In this document: positions 43,655 to 55,767 of the stretch, piece by piece | How positions within the stretch are numbered: the stretch's first letter is position 1 | Layout: each line of letters starts with the position of its first letter | NCBI GenBank assembly: GCA_036927565.1 | Contig: JAYESD010000005.1 | Span: 12,120,565 to 12,184,564 of the forward strand | DNA length: 64,000 nucleotides | Source: Tuctoria greenei | Taxonomy: Eukaryota > Streptophyta > Magnoliopsida > Poales > Poaceae | Direction of reading: 5' to 3' | Made by a program: the position numbers and the translations under genes | Notes under the pieces: generated by a model | Databases searched by the model: none | What the model was told of the DNA's origin: nothing | The model's input: only the letters and a program-made list of their open reading frames with translations

Positions 43655-44853
43655 ATTGATATCAGATTTCCAGGTTGCCCGTTAGGTAATTCATCTATCT
43701 ATTACATTAGTTTTTTTATTCATACCTAGAGTCCACAAAAAAGCCACAAAAAAATTTGCAGTTTAGTAGATCTGTTCATTACTTTGTCCAAACCACAATT
43801 GAGCCTTCGCAACTTTCGTTTTCAGTTTGGTTTTGTTGAGTTTGTGTCTGTTGTTGAGTCATATTACTGGTTTAGAAAGTGTTTTTGGTCTTAGTTTAAG
43901 TTTTGCATTGTGTGATTCATCCTTTTGAATCATGTCATCACGTCCAGATTAGATTTACCTCTGTCCAGTTCAGTATTTTCGTCATATCTCGCTCATACGA
44001 ACTCGGATTTTGGTGTTCTTATACTTTATGGAAATCTTAAGAAGTTCTCTATAACTTTCTAATTCATCATTTTCCCATAAAATATAGTTATCAATGTCCA
44101 AATTGCATTAGATCCGAATCTGTTATTGACCTAAAAATTCTGAACAGTCTGTATTTCTGGGGTAGTATCTCCTATTGTTCTTTTCCAAAATAGGTATTCC
44201 ATACATTGAAATTAAAGAGGAGAGATATATCTACAATCTTGCTGTTCTAAGTTTTCCAATTTAGAGCCTATAAGTGTGTCTATTTGTCCTTGGAAGATTG
44301 AGCAGAAAATCTGTGACAGACACACGAAATATCTTGGATTGATTTTCATTGTGTTTTTCCCTTGCAGCACATTCTGAAAAAAAGGAAGAAAAAAGAAAAA
44401 GGCAAGTGCAAAACAAGAAACAAAAGCCGCACAAAAAAAGATGAAAAAATAAAAAAAACAGAAGTGCTTGCATTCTTTGTGTCATCTAGTTTTGTCTCAT
44501 ATCTTGCTAGCTTGAACTACTAGGAACACATTTAGGCCAGCAACTTTGACAAGTACTTTGGACACTTATTCAATTTTACTATCTGATTGCATTGTTGCTA
44601 ATCCTTGATACATATAAAGTGCCATCCAAGCTACACCTTACTCTTGAGCAGAATCGATACACCTTTGCAATCATCCTACGCTTCATTGGTTTCTTCATAC
44701 CGGCCACCGTTTACCACCTGCAGTGTCGGTAAGAGCACTTGTAAGAGCATGGTAAGACGCTTGAGAGTGTGTGATCCTACTTCCACTTTGCCATTATCCT
44801 TTGTAGTTGATAGGGATAACATATTTTTTGTTGTCTTTTGTTTGCTACTAACA
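43655..44853 (+). other. Leader of CRM-1
   Basis: No gene. Homologous to the two leader pieces of CRM-2, which proves that 36969 and 52496 were once adjacent. It includes an A-rich tract at 44375-44460. Confidence 0.85.
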
Positions 44854-45525
44854 ATGTCAGGTAAAAGCAAGAATCATGCATTATATGCTGAGATGATTGA
44901 CAAGATGAAGACGACGATGGAGTTGCTCACTAAAAATCAAACATCAACCAAGGATTCACATGACATTCAGACCACCCTTACAGCACCTTCCACAAGAAGT
45001 AATTATATTCTCCCATCTCTTCCTTCTTTTGATGGTCTTGGTTATGATGAATATATTGCTTGGGAAATAGAGTTGGACAAAATTTTTGGACAATGTCATA
45101 TGTGTGAGAGGAGAAAGATTAGAAAGGTTGCGAGTGCATTAGTAGGTTGTGCATTAACTTGGTGGAACAATTTAAATGATTTAGAAAAACCTCGAATATG
45201 GAAAGATATGAAAATTCTTATGCGAGAAACTTTTGCTAATGTATCTAATTGCAAATATGAAATACATGAACTTGAGGAGAATTTTCTTGTTGTACCTCCT
45301 CCTTTGCCTAACCTTTTGCAGGAACATGAACAAATAAATGTAGATGCAAATGAGAGTGAGGTGTTGAACAACTCTTCTGATTTTTTTGATGAATCAACCC
45401 ATAATGCATTTGAACTTCTTAATGAAAATGAGAGTAATGTTAATGAACAATGCTCTACATTTAACCAAGGTATGATATTTTCAGATGTGCTGAATTTTAC
45501 CACCAATCATGCTATCGATGAGTAG
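44854..45525 (+). CDS. gag-like ORF of CRM-1
   Basis: ATG 44854 sits after ACTAACA, as does CRM-2 gag at 52928. The 223-residue product has a short N-terminal helix region, YILPSLPSFDGLGYDEYIAWE, and a gag-like core (ALVGCALTWWNNLND), then a Glu/Asn-rich tail. It lacks the zinc knuckle and seems shortened relative to CRM-2 gag. A further 87-codon frame (45601-45864) follows with no recognised domain. Continued capsid function is not supported. Confidence 0.65.
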   Translation: MSGKSKNHALYAEMIDKMKTTMELLTKNQTSTKDSHDIQTTLTAPSTRSNYILPSLPSFDGLGYDEYIAWEIELDKIFGQCHMCERRKIRKVASALVGCALTWWNNLNDLEKPRIWKDMKILMRETFANVSNCKYEIHELEENFLVVPPPLPNLLQEHEQINVDANESEVLNNSSDFFDESTHNAFELLNENESNVNEQCSTFNQGMIFSDVLNFTTNHAIDE

Positions 45526-46109
45526 CAACAAGATGAACCTTTTTATAATACACCTTTACCACTAGTTGATTTTCCTACTGATTTTTAAAACAAAAATGAG
45601 TTGTGTGCTGATAATTATATTGTACCTATGCTAGAACAACCAAATGAATTTGATATTTTATCACTCACTTGTGCTGAAATTAAGCATTTGATTCCAACTA
45701 CATGTGAAAGAGATGAGCTAAAATTGTTATCTTCTCTAGATACTTTGTGCTATATTGAATTTGACACTCTTTATGATCTAGATATCGTAGATAAGATAAT
45801 ATTTTCTCAATCTAAAATGCCTTTGTTAAGTAGAAATATTTTTCCATGCTATAGGGAAACATGAACATAGTGGTATGTTTATGGTGCATAAATCACCCTT
45901 AGGGTACGAAACCAGGCTAAGTGTGTTTTGTTTCTTGTTTGACCCAAGGTAGCTAGCTACACTTTTAGTTCTGAGACTGTGACAAGTGTTGCCTGAACTT
46001 TGCGGACCTTCCAGAGAATGTCCGGCTGTTCTCCTAGGGGAGCTACCTGACTCTGTACAATGACTCTATAACATACATCACGTGTAACTACAGACTCACC
46101 TCCGTGATA

Positions 46110-47159
46110 TTAAGCGTATAACTTACGAAGGTGCTCAATGTTCCAAGGATTAGGGAGAGGTGTCCCATCCTCGGTTGCCAAGAGAACGCATCCGGGACGG
46201 GTTACTTTAATGACTCGGAAGGGTCCTTCCCAGCTGGGGGAGAGTTTGTTTAACCCTTCTCTGGATTGTATTCTCCGTAGCACCAGATCACCTTCCTCGA
46301 GCTGTCGGCTGTGAACATTCCTTTGGTGATAGCGCCGGAGAGCTTGGCGGTATCGGGCATTCCGAACAACTGCTCGGCACCTTCCCTCTTCAAGGAGGTC
46401 AAGGTCTTCACGCCGGAGTTGGTCCTGCGCGGCATCGTCAAAGGTTCGGACCCAGATCTACCCCAAGGTGATTTCAGAAGGAAGGACTGCTTCAGCTCCA
46501 TACACCAGGAAGAAGGGTGTCTCTCCAGTTGACCGGTTTGGAGTTGTCCTGTTGGCCCATAGAGTGGGCGGAAGCTCTTCGATCCAGTTGGCTCCATGTT
46601 TTTTCAGACACTCATATGTGCGCGTCTTGAGTCCTTTTAGGATTTCTGCATTTGCTCTCTCGGCTTGGCCATTGCTTGCCGGGTGAGCTACGGAAGCGTG
46701 GCTGACTTGAATGCCGATATCTTCGCAATATCCTTCGAATGCAGAGCTTGTGAATTGGGTCCCATTATCGGTTATGATTTTGTTTGGGACTCCAAATCTG
46801 CATACGATGGACTGTAAGAAGTTCATGGCTGATTGCTTGTTTATCATCACAACTGGAGTTGCTTCTGGCCATTTGGTGAATTTGTCAATGGCGACGTACA
46901 GGAACTTGTAACCTCCGACGGCTCTTGGGAAAGGTCCCAAGATATCCATCCCCCACACAGCGCAAGGCCATGTAGGAGGTATCATTTGTAGAGGCTGAGC
47001 CGGTGTGTGAATTTGTTTTGCATGAAACTGGCATGGTTCACATTTCTTCACCAGCTCAGTTGCATCCTGGAGCGCTGTAGGACAATAAAAGCCATGCCAA
47101 AAGGCTTTACCGACCAGCGTGCGAGAAGATGCGTTGTTCCCACACTCGCCTCCATGGAT
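46110..47159 (-). pseudogene. Integrase of Tat-2
   Basis: The core is intact: WGMDILGP, ITDNGTQF and NGQAERANAEI, with zinc-region Cys (CEPCQFH) near 47040. The first part is damaged where a frame change separates it from RNase H (47051-47160). A stop at 46458 lies after the VYGAEAVLPSE segment; codons then continue in a second frame to TAA at 46110. No chromodomain. Confidence 0.88.
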
Positions 47160-49661
47160 TTATGTGAGGAGCTCGCGGCCTTCTTCCTTTTTAATGCACC
47201 ACATTATGACGCCGTTAGCACCGCGCCGGTAGAGACCCCCTTCTACCAGTGTGTATCTTTTAGCCAATCTGACTATCCGGTCATCGGATACATTATCTTC
47301 AGGAAGGAAGCTGTCTTTCAAGTAGCTCCGGATCTCCGAGATCCATGCATCGGAGCTAGCTTGAGCATTCGAGTCTTGCGTGCTGGGTTGCTCGGAGCTT
47401 TCGGCTGCACCTACGACCCTTGATGGCTGCCATGGTAACAGGGCCATCGGGACTGCCAGCTTTGAGGTGCTGGTCTCGCCACCTTCGCTCAGTTCGGCAG
47501 ACTGAGCTGTCGGTTTAGACAACCTCCAGACGAAGGTTCCGTCAGGATCCGGAGCTCTGGTTGACGCTTTCGTCGAGAGTTCGTCAGCTTCAGCGTTATG
47601 GAGACGCTGTACATGGTGGAGGTCCAGGACTTCAAAGTTCTTCTGAAGCCTCTGGACTTCAAGGAGATAGGCAGCTAGTTGGGGATGGTTGCAGGAGCAT
47701 TCACCCTTCACCTGTTTAATGATGAGCTGTGAATCTCCCTTGACCAATAGCTGCTTGACACCATATGATAGTGCCACCTTTAGTCCGTAAATGAGTGCTT
47801 CATACTCCGCCATGTTGTTGGTCGCCTTAAAGTCAAGGTGTACCATGTATTTAACCTTCTCCCCGGCCGGAGCGAGGAGAAGGACTCCAGCTCCACCCCC
47901 CTGCTTCTGCATGGAGCCGTCGAAGTAGAGAGTCCAGTGAGGCTCAGTGAAGACCGGAGCCTTGAGTTCCGGCTTCTGCTCACTAGGGACCCCAGGGTTT
48001 GATGGAGAGGGGGTCCATTCCGCCACAAAGTCCGCCAATGCTTGACTTTTGATTGCTTGTCTTGGGACGAAATCAAGGTCAAACTTGGCCAATTCCGCTG
48101 CCCACTTTGCAATGTTCCCAGTGGAATTGGGATTATGCAAAATCGCTCGTAGTGGATATGAAGTCACCACTGAGATCTTGTGAGCTTGGAAATAGTGTTG
48201 GAGCTTCCTGGAAGCAATAAGAACTGCGTATAGCAGTTTATGTACTTCCAGGTACCGTGTTTTAGCGTCATGGAGTACTTCGCTGATGAAGTATACTGGG
48301 CATTGGACTGTCCGGACCCTCCTGGAGGGGCCCAGAGCTTCCTCCTCATCGACCCGGACCCTCCCGAAGGGGTCCGGACCTTCTTCGGGGATCGTAGGGT
48401 CCTTGTTGGAGGAACCTGAAGCTTCTTCAGGAGTGACTTGGACCCTCCCAGGGGGGTCCGGCTCTTCTTGCTCAACAAGAGTAACTCCTTGTTGACTCAA
48501 GTCTGGGGGCTGGGACCCAGACTCGCCTTCAGGAACCTCCTGACTCTCCTGGAGGGGTTTGGATTCCTGAGCTTGTAACGGTTCTGGTCTCTCCGCAACC
48601 AGGACCATGCTAACAACTTCGTCAGTTGCCGAAATGTAAAGCAGTAGAGGCTCACCAGGGTTCAGAGCTACCAAGGTTGGTAGAGTGGTGAGGAGCTGCT
48701 TCAGCTACTGGAACACCTTTTCTGCTTCTTCAGACCATTGGAATGGACCGGACTTCCTCAATAGCTTGAAGAAGGGTAGTGCCCGTTCCGCCAGTCTTGA
48801 GATGAACCGGCTGAGGGCGGCTAGACATCCAGTCAGCTTCTGTACATCCTTGATGCGGGCTGGTCGTCGCATATCTTCAATGGCTTTAATCTTCGCCGGA
48901 TTTGCCTCTATGCCTCGGTGGTTTACCAGGAAACCAAGAAGCTTTCCGGAGCTAACCCCGAAGACACATTTGTCTGGGTTCAGCTTCATGCAAGTGACTC
49001 GCAACTTGTCGAAGACAGCTTGCAAGGTGTCAAGAAGTGACTCCTTGTCCCTAATCTTGACCATGATGTCATCAACATACACTTCCACTATGTCTCTGAT
49101 GAGCTCTCCAAAGGTTTTGTACATAGCTTGTACAAATGTTGAGGCTGCATTCTTGAGACCAAATGGCATGGCAGTATAACAATAGAATCCATCTACTGTG
49201 ATGAAAGAAGTATGCTGTTCATCTTCCCTAGACATTCTGATTTGATGGTACCCAGAATATGCGTCTAGGAAACACAGTAATTCACACCCGGAGGTGGAAT
49301 CTACTATCTGATCTATTCTAGGTAGTGGGAATGGATCTTTTGGACATGCCTTATTCAGTGTTGTGTAGTCGATACACATCCGAAGCTTCCCACCGGCCTT
49401 GGGTACAACGACTGGGTTTGCCAGCCATTTTGGATGGAAGACCTCTCAGATGAATCCAGCTTCTAGAAACTTCTTCACTTCTTGTCGTATGAAGTTTTGT
49501 CGCTCTACTGATTGCTTCTGAGGCTTCTGATGTACAGGCCGAGCGTCAGGGTATATCTTCAGATTGTGCTCGATCACTTCCCTAGGGATCCCAGGCATTT
49601 GTGACGGTTGCCAAACAAACACGTCAACATTAGCCCGGAGGAAAGTGATGAGCGCGAGTTC
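47160..49661 (-). pseudogene. RT, RNase H and second RNase H of Tat-2
   Basis: RT 49379-48705 shows CIDYTTLNKACPKD, LDAYSGYHQIRM and the YVDD box. TGA near 49449 and TAG near 48703 interrupt the frame. The next segment (48674-47160) has RNase H with the same Pro/Glu-rich insert as Tat-1 (about 48290-48590), then the archaeal-type RNase H (LYFDGSMQKQGG, AEYEALIYGL, KGDSQLIIKQV). The conserved TAG at 49662 precedes RT. Confidence 0.9.
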
Positions 49662-52079
49662 CTATTTGTCATTCAGACCTCCCGATATATGGGTGGTTTG
49701 AGCGGCGTCAAAACTGATTTGGACGACTTCGACGGGAATGTCGGTGTCGCCGCTTGGTTGCACGCGAGGTGCGGAGGTTGAGCCTCGATGACGAATGCTC
49801 GGTGGTTTCAGAGCTTGCTCCTTTACAGATTCTTCTTCTTGCGCTGTGGCAAGCGCGTGAAGTTCTTCCAGAGCTGTCACTCCGGCGGTGCGATCTCCAT
49901 GGATCCGGAGAACACCAGCTGGTGTTGGCATCTTCAACACCAAGTAGCCATAATGAGCAGCAGCCATGAACTTGTATAAGGTTGGCCTGCCCAGAATGGC
50001 GTTGAAGGGTAAGTTGATCTGAGCAACGTCAAAGACCAACTTCTCAGTGCGATAGTTCTCCTGAGTCCCAAAGGTTACGGGGAGAGTAATAGCACCAAGT
50101 GGTGTTATGGCCCCCGGACCTACTCCGGAGAAAGGTCGAGAGGGGCGTAGGTCCGAAGGTCGGAGCTGAAGCTTGACGAAAGCTTCAAAACTTATGAGGT
50201 TCAGCCCCGAACCTCCGTCTACCATTACGTGGTGGAGTTGGATGTTGTTGATGGTCGGAGATACCATCAATGGGAGTTGACCAACTCCGATCATATTCTG
50301 AGGGCAGTCTGACGTGTCGAAAGTGATGGCAGTATCCATCCACTTCCGGTGCGGCTCCGCCCTGGCAGCGGGAGCCACCGAAGCCATGTCCCGCCGAATG
50401 GTCTTGAGTACATGGCGGGAGGTGATGTCCCACGAACCACCAAAAATGGTGTTCATGGTTTTCCGACGTTCATTATCAGAGACGTCGGAGTCGTCATCAA
50501 CGAAGGTGTAAACAGCCTTGAAAACCTTTTTAGGGTCCTGAAAGCCTAACTCCTCTTCAGCCAGAGCTTCTTCGACTTTCTGTTTTCCTTCCCTTTGTTG
50601 GAAAGGAACTTCTTCCCGGCGCTTATTGTAGCGCTCGGCAAGGTTCTGTATCTCTCGGCAGTCTTCCAAGTTGTGGTTGTTTGACTTATGAATAGGACAC
50701 CACACTTTGGAGTTGCCGCCGTCTTCTGATGACAGTCGAGGTCGTTTCTCGGGGCGTGGCCCTCGACCACCCGGAGTTGTGGCAGCTGCAGCAGTAGATG
50801 TGCCGGCCGACGGCTTTTTCTTGCCGTTGGACTTTTTCTTCTTTTTGCCACTCCCGAAGGTAGTGGCTTCGCCCTTGGAGGATTTTTTATTATCTTCCAG
50901 AGGTGGTTTGGAGTGCATTTCATAGCCCTCCGCAGCTTTGGCACACTTGTCTGCCAAACTGAAGAGCTCTGTGACGTTGGTGATCTCCTTGATCGTCAGC
51001 TTCTCCAACATCTTCTTGTATCGTACGCCCTGTCTAAATGCCACAATAACAGAGGTGTTGGAGATAGAAGGAATAGTGTTTCGTGCCTGGGAGAACCTCT
51101 GAATGAAGGAATGCAGGGATTCTCCCCCCTTCTATGTGACAGCAAAAAGGTCCAGTTCGGTGCCTGGTCAGGTGTATGAACTCCCAAAATTGGCGGTGAA
51201 CTGTTGGCACAATTCCGCCCAACTATTGATGGAGTTAGGCGGAAGGCTCATGAACCAGGACCTGGCGGTCCCAGTTAAAGCCACTGGGAAGTAGTTGGCC
51301 ATTACAGCCTCGTTACCTCCGGTTGCAAGGATTGCAGTGGAGTAAATCTGGAGAAACTCATCGGGATTGACAGTCCTGTCAAATTTCTCTGACAGGTGAG
51401 GCCGGAACTTTTGTGGCCATCTGACCATGCGTAGGTGCATGGCCAGGGCAGAACAACCTCCTTCTACTCCCTCGGGAGTAGGACTGTCTCTAGCCTCTCG
51501 CCTTTCGCGAGCACGCTCTATATGGACGCGGCCGTCCTGTTGACGGTAACGCTGATCAAGCTCCGCTCGGAGGTCATGAGTTGAAAGCCCGGTTACTGTA
51601 TGGGTGCGTCGCACCCCGAAAGGCAGCGACGTCACTTGTTGAGATGCAGCACGCCTCCTATTTTGGGAAGCATGCGGACCAAGTCTGCCCGACAAAGTCC
51701 GATGCTGCGATGGGGCCCGCCCCAAAGGGGGAGAACCTTGGTTGCTGATGCGATCGGCTGCTGCTGCAACCAAATGTTCCACATCAGCCCTCCACTGCTC
51801 CATTGCACCCTGGGATGCACCCGGAGGTGGTGGGCATTGGAGAAGAGCACGTGCTGCATGGAGCGTGTGTTCAGGATTGTTGTTATTCGCCGATGTTGTG
51901 ACCAACGCAGATGCCCCGTCTCGTTGTCCAGCTTGATTTGCTGGTGCAGACGGTGGCGGCGGAGGCATGACTCCTGCTGGAGCCGCGGCACCTGCTGGTT
52001 GTTGCATGTTGGAGGGATTGCCTCCAGCAGGTTGCGCAAAGGGGTTGCCGTTGGATGATCCAGTAGTTGAGTTCACCAT
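49662..52079 (-). pseudogene. gag and protease of Tat-2
   Basis: Start ATG 52079 (MVN). One frame runs through the gag domain (FPVALTGTARSWFMSLP), Lys-rich linker, zinc-knuckle-like WCPIHKSNNHNLEDC, protease VMVDGGSGLNLI and INLPFNAILGRPTLY to TAG 49662-49664. A TGA at 51168 (Arg codon in Tat-1) and one more stop near 51130 interrupt it. Unlike Tat-1 there is no frameshift between gag and protease, so gag-pro is originally a single frame. Confidence 0.9.
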
Positions 52080-52100
52080 TCTGGAAATCTCGGGCACTGC

Positions 52101-52118
52101 CCCTTACCTAGCGCACCA
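52101..52118 (-). other. Primer-binding site of Tat-2
   Basis: The minus strand reads TGGTGCGCTAGGTAAGGG two bases inside the 5' LTR. It begins TGG, complementary to tRNA CCA. Similar to but not the same as in Tat-1. Confidence 0.65.
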
Positions 52119-52120
52119 AC

Positions 52121-52495
52121 TGTTGGAGTGTTGGGGGTCCACCAGTCTGATTGTTAAGGTTGAAGGTCCGGTGTTTGGACACGTGGCAGCATCGGAGCTA
52201 TCCATCTTGGGACGGGTAGGTCCGGTGTATATGTACACGTGTCAGTACTGGAGCTTCCCTCTGTTGAAGGTTAGGTCTGGAGGTGCCGCTCAAGTGTTTA
52301 GCCCGAAGCTATCCCATGTGTGGGATGTAGGTCCGGTTGCAGTATACACGTGGCAACACCAGGACTAACCATAGATGGGAGGCAGGTCCGTCCCGCCTGA
52401 CACGTGGGGTCTTCGCGGGTCTTCAACTCAGACAGGTGAAGTTCCTTCGGTCTTTTTATAGTCCCAAGGGGTATATGGTACGCAGGGTACCGACA
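52121..52495 (-). repeat. 5' LTR of Tat-2, internally deleted (375 bp)
   Basis: The first 10 bases match 36970-36979; the next base aligns with about 37438 of the 3' LTR. About 458 bp are missing. Both ends and the PBS are intact. CACGTG boxes at 52180 and 52236, plus two more downstream. Confidence 0.9.
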
Positions 52496-52927
52496 GCCGC
52501 ATAAAATAAGAAAAAAAAGAAAGAAAAATAAAAACGGAAGTGCTTGCATCCTTATGTATTATAGTTTTGTTTCATGTCTTGCTAGCTTGAACTACTAGGA
52601 ACACATTTAGGCCAGCAACTTTGACAAGTACTTTGGACACTTATTCAACTTTAATATCTGATTGCATTATTGCTAATCCTTGCTACATATAAAGTGTCAT
52701 TCAAGCTCCACTTCCTCTTGAGAAGGACAAGTACCTTTTGCAATCATCCCACGCTTCATTGGTTCATTTCACCATCCACACTACCTGTTGTGTTGGTAAG
52801 AACACTTGTAAGAGCGTAGTAAGACGCTTGAGCGAGAGAGATTGTCCTTCCACATCTCACATTTCCACTAACCTTTGTAGTTGATAGGGCTAAAATATTC
52901 CTATTGTCCTTTTTTGTACTACTAACA
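52496..52927 (+). other. Leader of CRM-2, right piece
   Basis: Matches 44425-44853 of CRM-1, beginning GCCGC and an A-rich run. No gene. Confidence 0.85.
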
Positions 52928-54219
52928 ATGGCAAGAATTAATGGTGATGGAATTTCAAATGTTGAGTTGCATAACATGATGAACGATATGGCAGAAGTGT
53001 TTACGAAAAACGTTGCATCAACAGCGGAGTCATTGGCGCACTTGACTCGCCAACTTGATGACCTTGCTTTTTGGACGGGTAATCCTGAGGCTCGGCAGCC
53101 TCTCGCTGGACATGAAGACAATTCTTGTGATGATATGGACAATCATAATCATCACCCGCGACTTCCACTCTATCGTCGAGGTATGGGAGGTAATAATCTC
53201 CATAACAATAATAATCGTCCTTCTGATGACCCTTTTGCTAAGGTAAAATTTATTGTACCCTCCTTTTCTGGTTCTTATAATGCTAAGGCTTATCTTGATT
53301 GTGAGATGACAGTAGAGAAAAAATTTAATGCCCATCTTGTTCCTGAACAACAGAGAGTTCATCAAGCCACTAGTGAGTTTAAGGATTTTACTATCATATG
53401 GTGGAATGAACTTGTTAAAACTCGAACTGATCCTCCAACATGGGATAGATTAAAGGATGACATGCGTGTTCGTTTTGTGCCTCCTCCTTTTCAGCGAGAC
53501 CTTCAAAAAAAATTACATCATTTAGACCAAGGTAACATGTCTGTAGAAGAATACTATCAAGAGCTACAGAAGGGTATATTGTGCTGTGGGGTAGTAGAGG
53601 ACATGGATGATAAAATAGCTCGCTTTTATAGGGGGTTGAGACGCGAAATTCAGGACATTGTTGATTACAAGAAATATGATATTGTTAACAGATTATTTCA
53701 GCTTGCTATGTTGGTAGAAAAAGAATTGGAGGGCCGCCAACAGCAGCAACAACGCACGAGGACCACCTTCACGCCGCGTTCAATGTCTACACCATCCAAA
53801 ATAGCACCATCTTTGAATTTCCGTGCAGCCACTACACCATCCAATGGCGGCCAAAGAACTACACCTGCTGCTCTACCTTCTCGCTTGTCGAGGGCAGCAA
53901 GTCAACATCATTCCAGCCTTCATCTTCCTCTCCTACGAGTCATACATCGGACATTAAGTGTCACCGCTACCAAGGACTTGGTCACATGATGAGAGATTGC
54001 CCGAGCAAACGAGCATACATAGCACGCGATGATAACATGTATGATAGTACTTCGGATCTTGAAGATGAATATTCTCTTGCTACTAACGTTGCAGGTCATA
54101 CAAATGACGAACAATCTGATGGAGAGGTATTTGGTACAGCAGCGATGGAGAACTTTAGGAGCATCATTGTGCAGCGTGCCTTGAGCACCAAATTGGAGGC
54201 CGGCGACAAGATACAATGA
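52928..54219 (+). pseudogene. gag of CRM-2
   Basis: ATG 52928. About 350 codons: N-terminal helix, Asn/His-rich stretch, gag domain (FIVPSFSGSYNAKAYLDCE, IIWWNELV, MSVEEYYQELQKG, FYRGLRREIQDIVDY), Gln-rich tract and Ser/Thr/Pro-rich linker. A frame change near 53950 precedes the zinc-knuckle segment CHRYQGLGHMMRDC (second Cys replaced by Tyr). Stop at 54217. Confidence 0.87.
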
Positions 54220-55767
54220 CACAACCTGTTTCACATTTTTCTCATCGTCAAGGACTACCGTGTACATACTCTAATTGATGGAGACAACTGCACTAACTTG
54301 GTGAACATGGACGTAGTCAAGAAACTCTGTTTGACAACAAGTTCACACCCTCATCCATACCACATTCAATGGTTCAACAATAGCGGTAAGGTTCGGGTAA
54401 CACAAACAACAAGAATAAAATTTTCAATTGGTTCTTACAATGATTTTGCTGATTTTGATGTCGTGCTTATGGATGCGTGTTCTCTTTTGTTGGGTGATCC
54501 TTGGGAATTTGGTACGGATGCTATTCATCATGGTAGAACTAATAAATACACTATCATGTATAAAGGAAAGAAAACCACTTTGCTTCCTATGAATCCTGCT
54601 GAAATTGTGCATTTTGAGAAGAGTAAAATTTGTGATGATAAAGCAACAAAACTAGAATCTGAAAAACAGCAAGTCATTAAGTTAAAATCACCTTCATTGC
54701 TTGCAACTAAATCTGACCTTGCTGATTTTTTTTATGCTAAGGGGATGTGCTATGCTTTAGTATGCAAAGAAGCCCTGTTTTCACTTCATGAATTGTCTAT
54801 TGCATTGCCCCCTGCTGTTGCTAACCTTTTGCAGGAGTTCGAGGATGTGTTTCCCTCCGAGATACCCCATGGTTTACAACCTATGAGGGGCATTGAACAC
54901 AAGATCGACTTAATTCCAGGAGCAAGCTTGCCAAATCGTGCAGCATGCAGAGCCAATCCAGAGGAGACTAAAGAAATTCAACATCAAGTCCAAGATCTTT
55001 TGGACCGCGGGTACATTCGTGAAAGCCTTAGCCCTTGTTCTGTTCCTGTTCTTTTGGTTCCTAAGAAAGATGGTAGTTGACGCATGTGTGTTGATTGTCG
55101 TGCAATTAATAACATCACCATTCGATATCGTTATCCTATTCCTCGCTTAGATGACATGCTTGATGAATTGAGTGGTGCTATCATCTTCACAAAAATTGAC
55201 TTGCGTAGTGTTTACCACCAAATTAGAATGACACTAGGAGATGAATGGAAAATTGCACTTAAAACAAAATTTGGACTTTATGAGTGGTTAGTCATGCCTT
55301 TTGGTTTAACTAATGCACCTAGTACCTTTATGCGATTAATAAACGAGGTTTTACGTGCTTTCATTGGAAAATTTGTGGTGGTTTACTTCGATGATATTCT
55401 CATCTACAGCAAGTCATATGATGAATATGTTGATCATTTACGTGTTGTTTTTGCTGTTTTGAGAGATGCAAGCTTGTTTGGTAACCTCAAAAAGTGTGTA
55501 TTTTGCACCAATCGAGTCTCGTTTCTTGGATATGTTGTTTTCTCACAGGAAATTGAGATGGATGAGATAAAAATTGTCGCAATCACTAGCTGGCCAACTC
55601 CAACAACCGTCACACAGGTGTGTAGTTTTCTTGGTCTTGCAGGTTTTTATCACTGCTTTGTGCACGATTTTAGCACCATTGCAGCACCTCTACATGAGCT
55701 AACAAAACGGGAGTGCCATTTCGGTGGAGCGAACAACATCAACAAGATTTTGATGCTCTCAAATTGA
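54220..55767 (+). pseudogene. Protease and reverse transcriptase of CRM-2
   Basis: The protease-like part begins with the TLIDGDNCTNLV block (family D-S/T-G motif altered to D-G-D). A linker is followed by EFEDVFPSEIPHGL and RT: LLVPKKDGS, TGA at 55078 replacing a Trp codon, RAINNITIRYRYPIPRLDD, KIDLRSVYHQIRM, VMPFGLTNAPS and the YFDD box. Stop at 55765 follows a frame change. RT identity with CRM-type elements is plain by eye. Confidence 0.88.

Larger units (their letters stand above)
42830..45893 (+). mobile_element. CRM-1: truncated CRM-like element (5' LTR, leader, gag)
   Basis: 5' LTR 42830-43654 starts TGATGAGGACATC and ends ATCA; a decayed PBS (TTGATATCAGAT) follows. A long leader leads to a gag frame. 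The element stops at 45893 without pol, PPT or 3' LTR. CACCC stands on both sides (42825-42829 and 45894-45898) and the outer Tat-2 sequence matches uninterrupted Tat-1 (13497-13560). The left CACCC abuts the LTR exactly, so it is a true duplication there; the right side must reflect a deletion that removed the 3' part up to that point. Confidence 0.8.
36970..52495 (-). mobile_element. Tat-2: second RIRE2/Tat-lineage Ty3/gypsy element, containing CRM-1
   Basis: Same plan as Tat-1 with LTRs starting TGTTGGAG and ending (TACC/TACT)GACA: 3' LTR 36970-37803, antisense ORF 38343-41792, spacer, pol 46110-49661, gag-pro 49662-52079, PBS, 5' LTR 52121-52495. Flanking sequences GCCGA and GCCGC agree at four of five positions and match the uninterrupted CRM-1 leader, so this is a target duplication with one change. 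CRM-1 (42830-45893) lies in its spacer. Several stops interrupt pol. Confidence 0.92.

Noticed and set aside
44605..44853. Upstream extension of the CRM-1 gag ORF to 44605
   Set aside because: It runs through leader sequence homologous to CRM-2's untranslated leader; the ATG at 44854 matches the CRM-2 gag start context.
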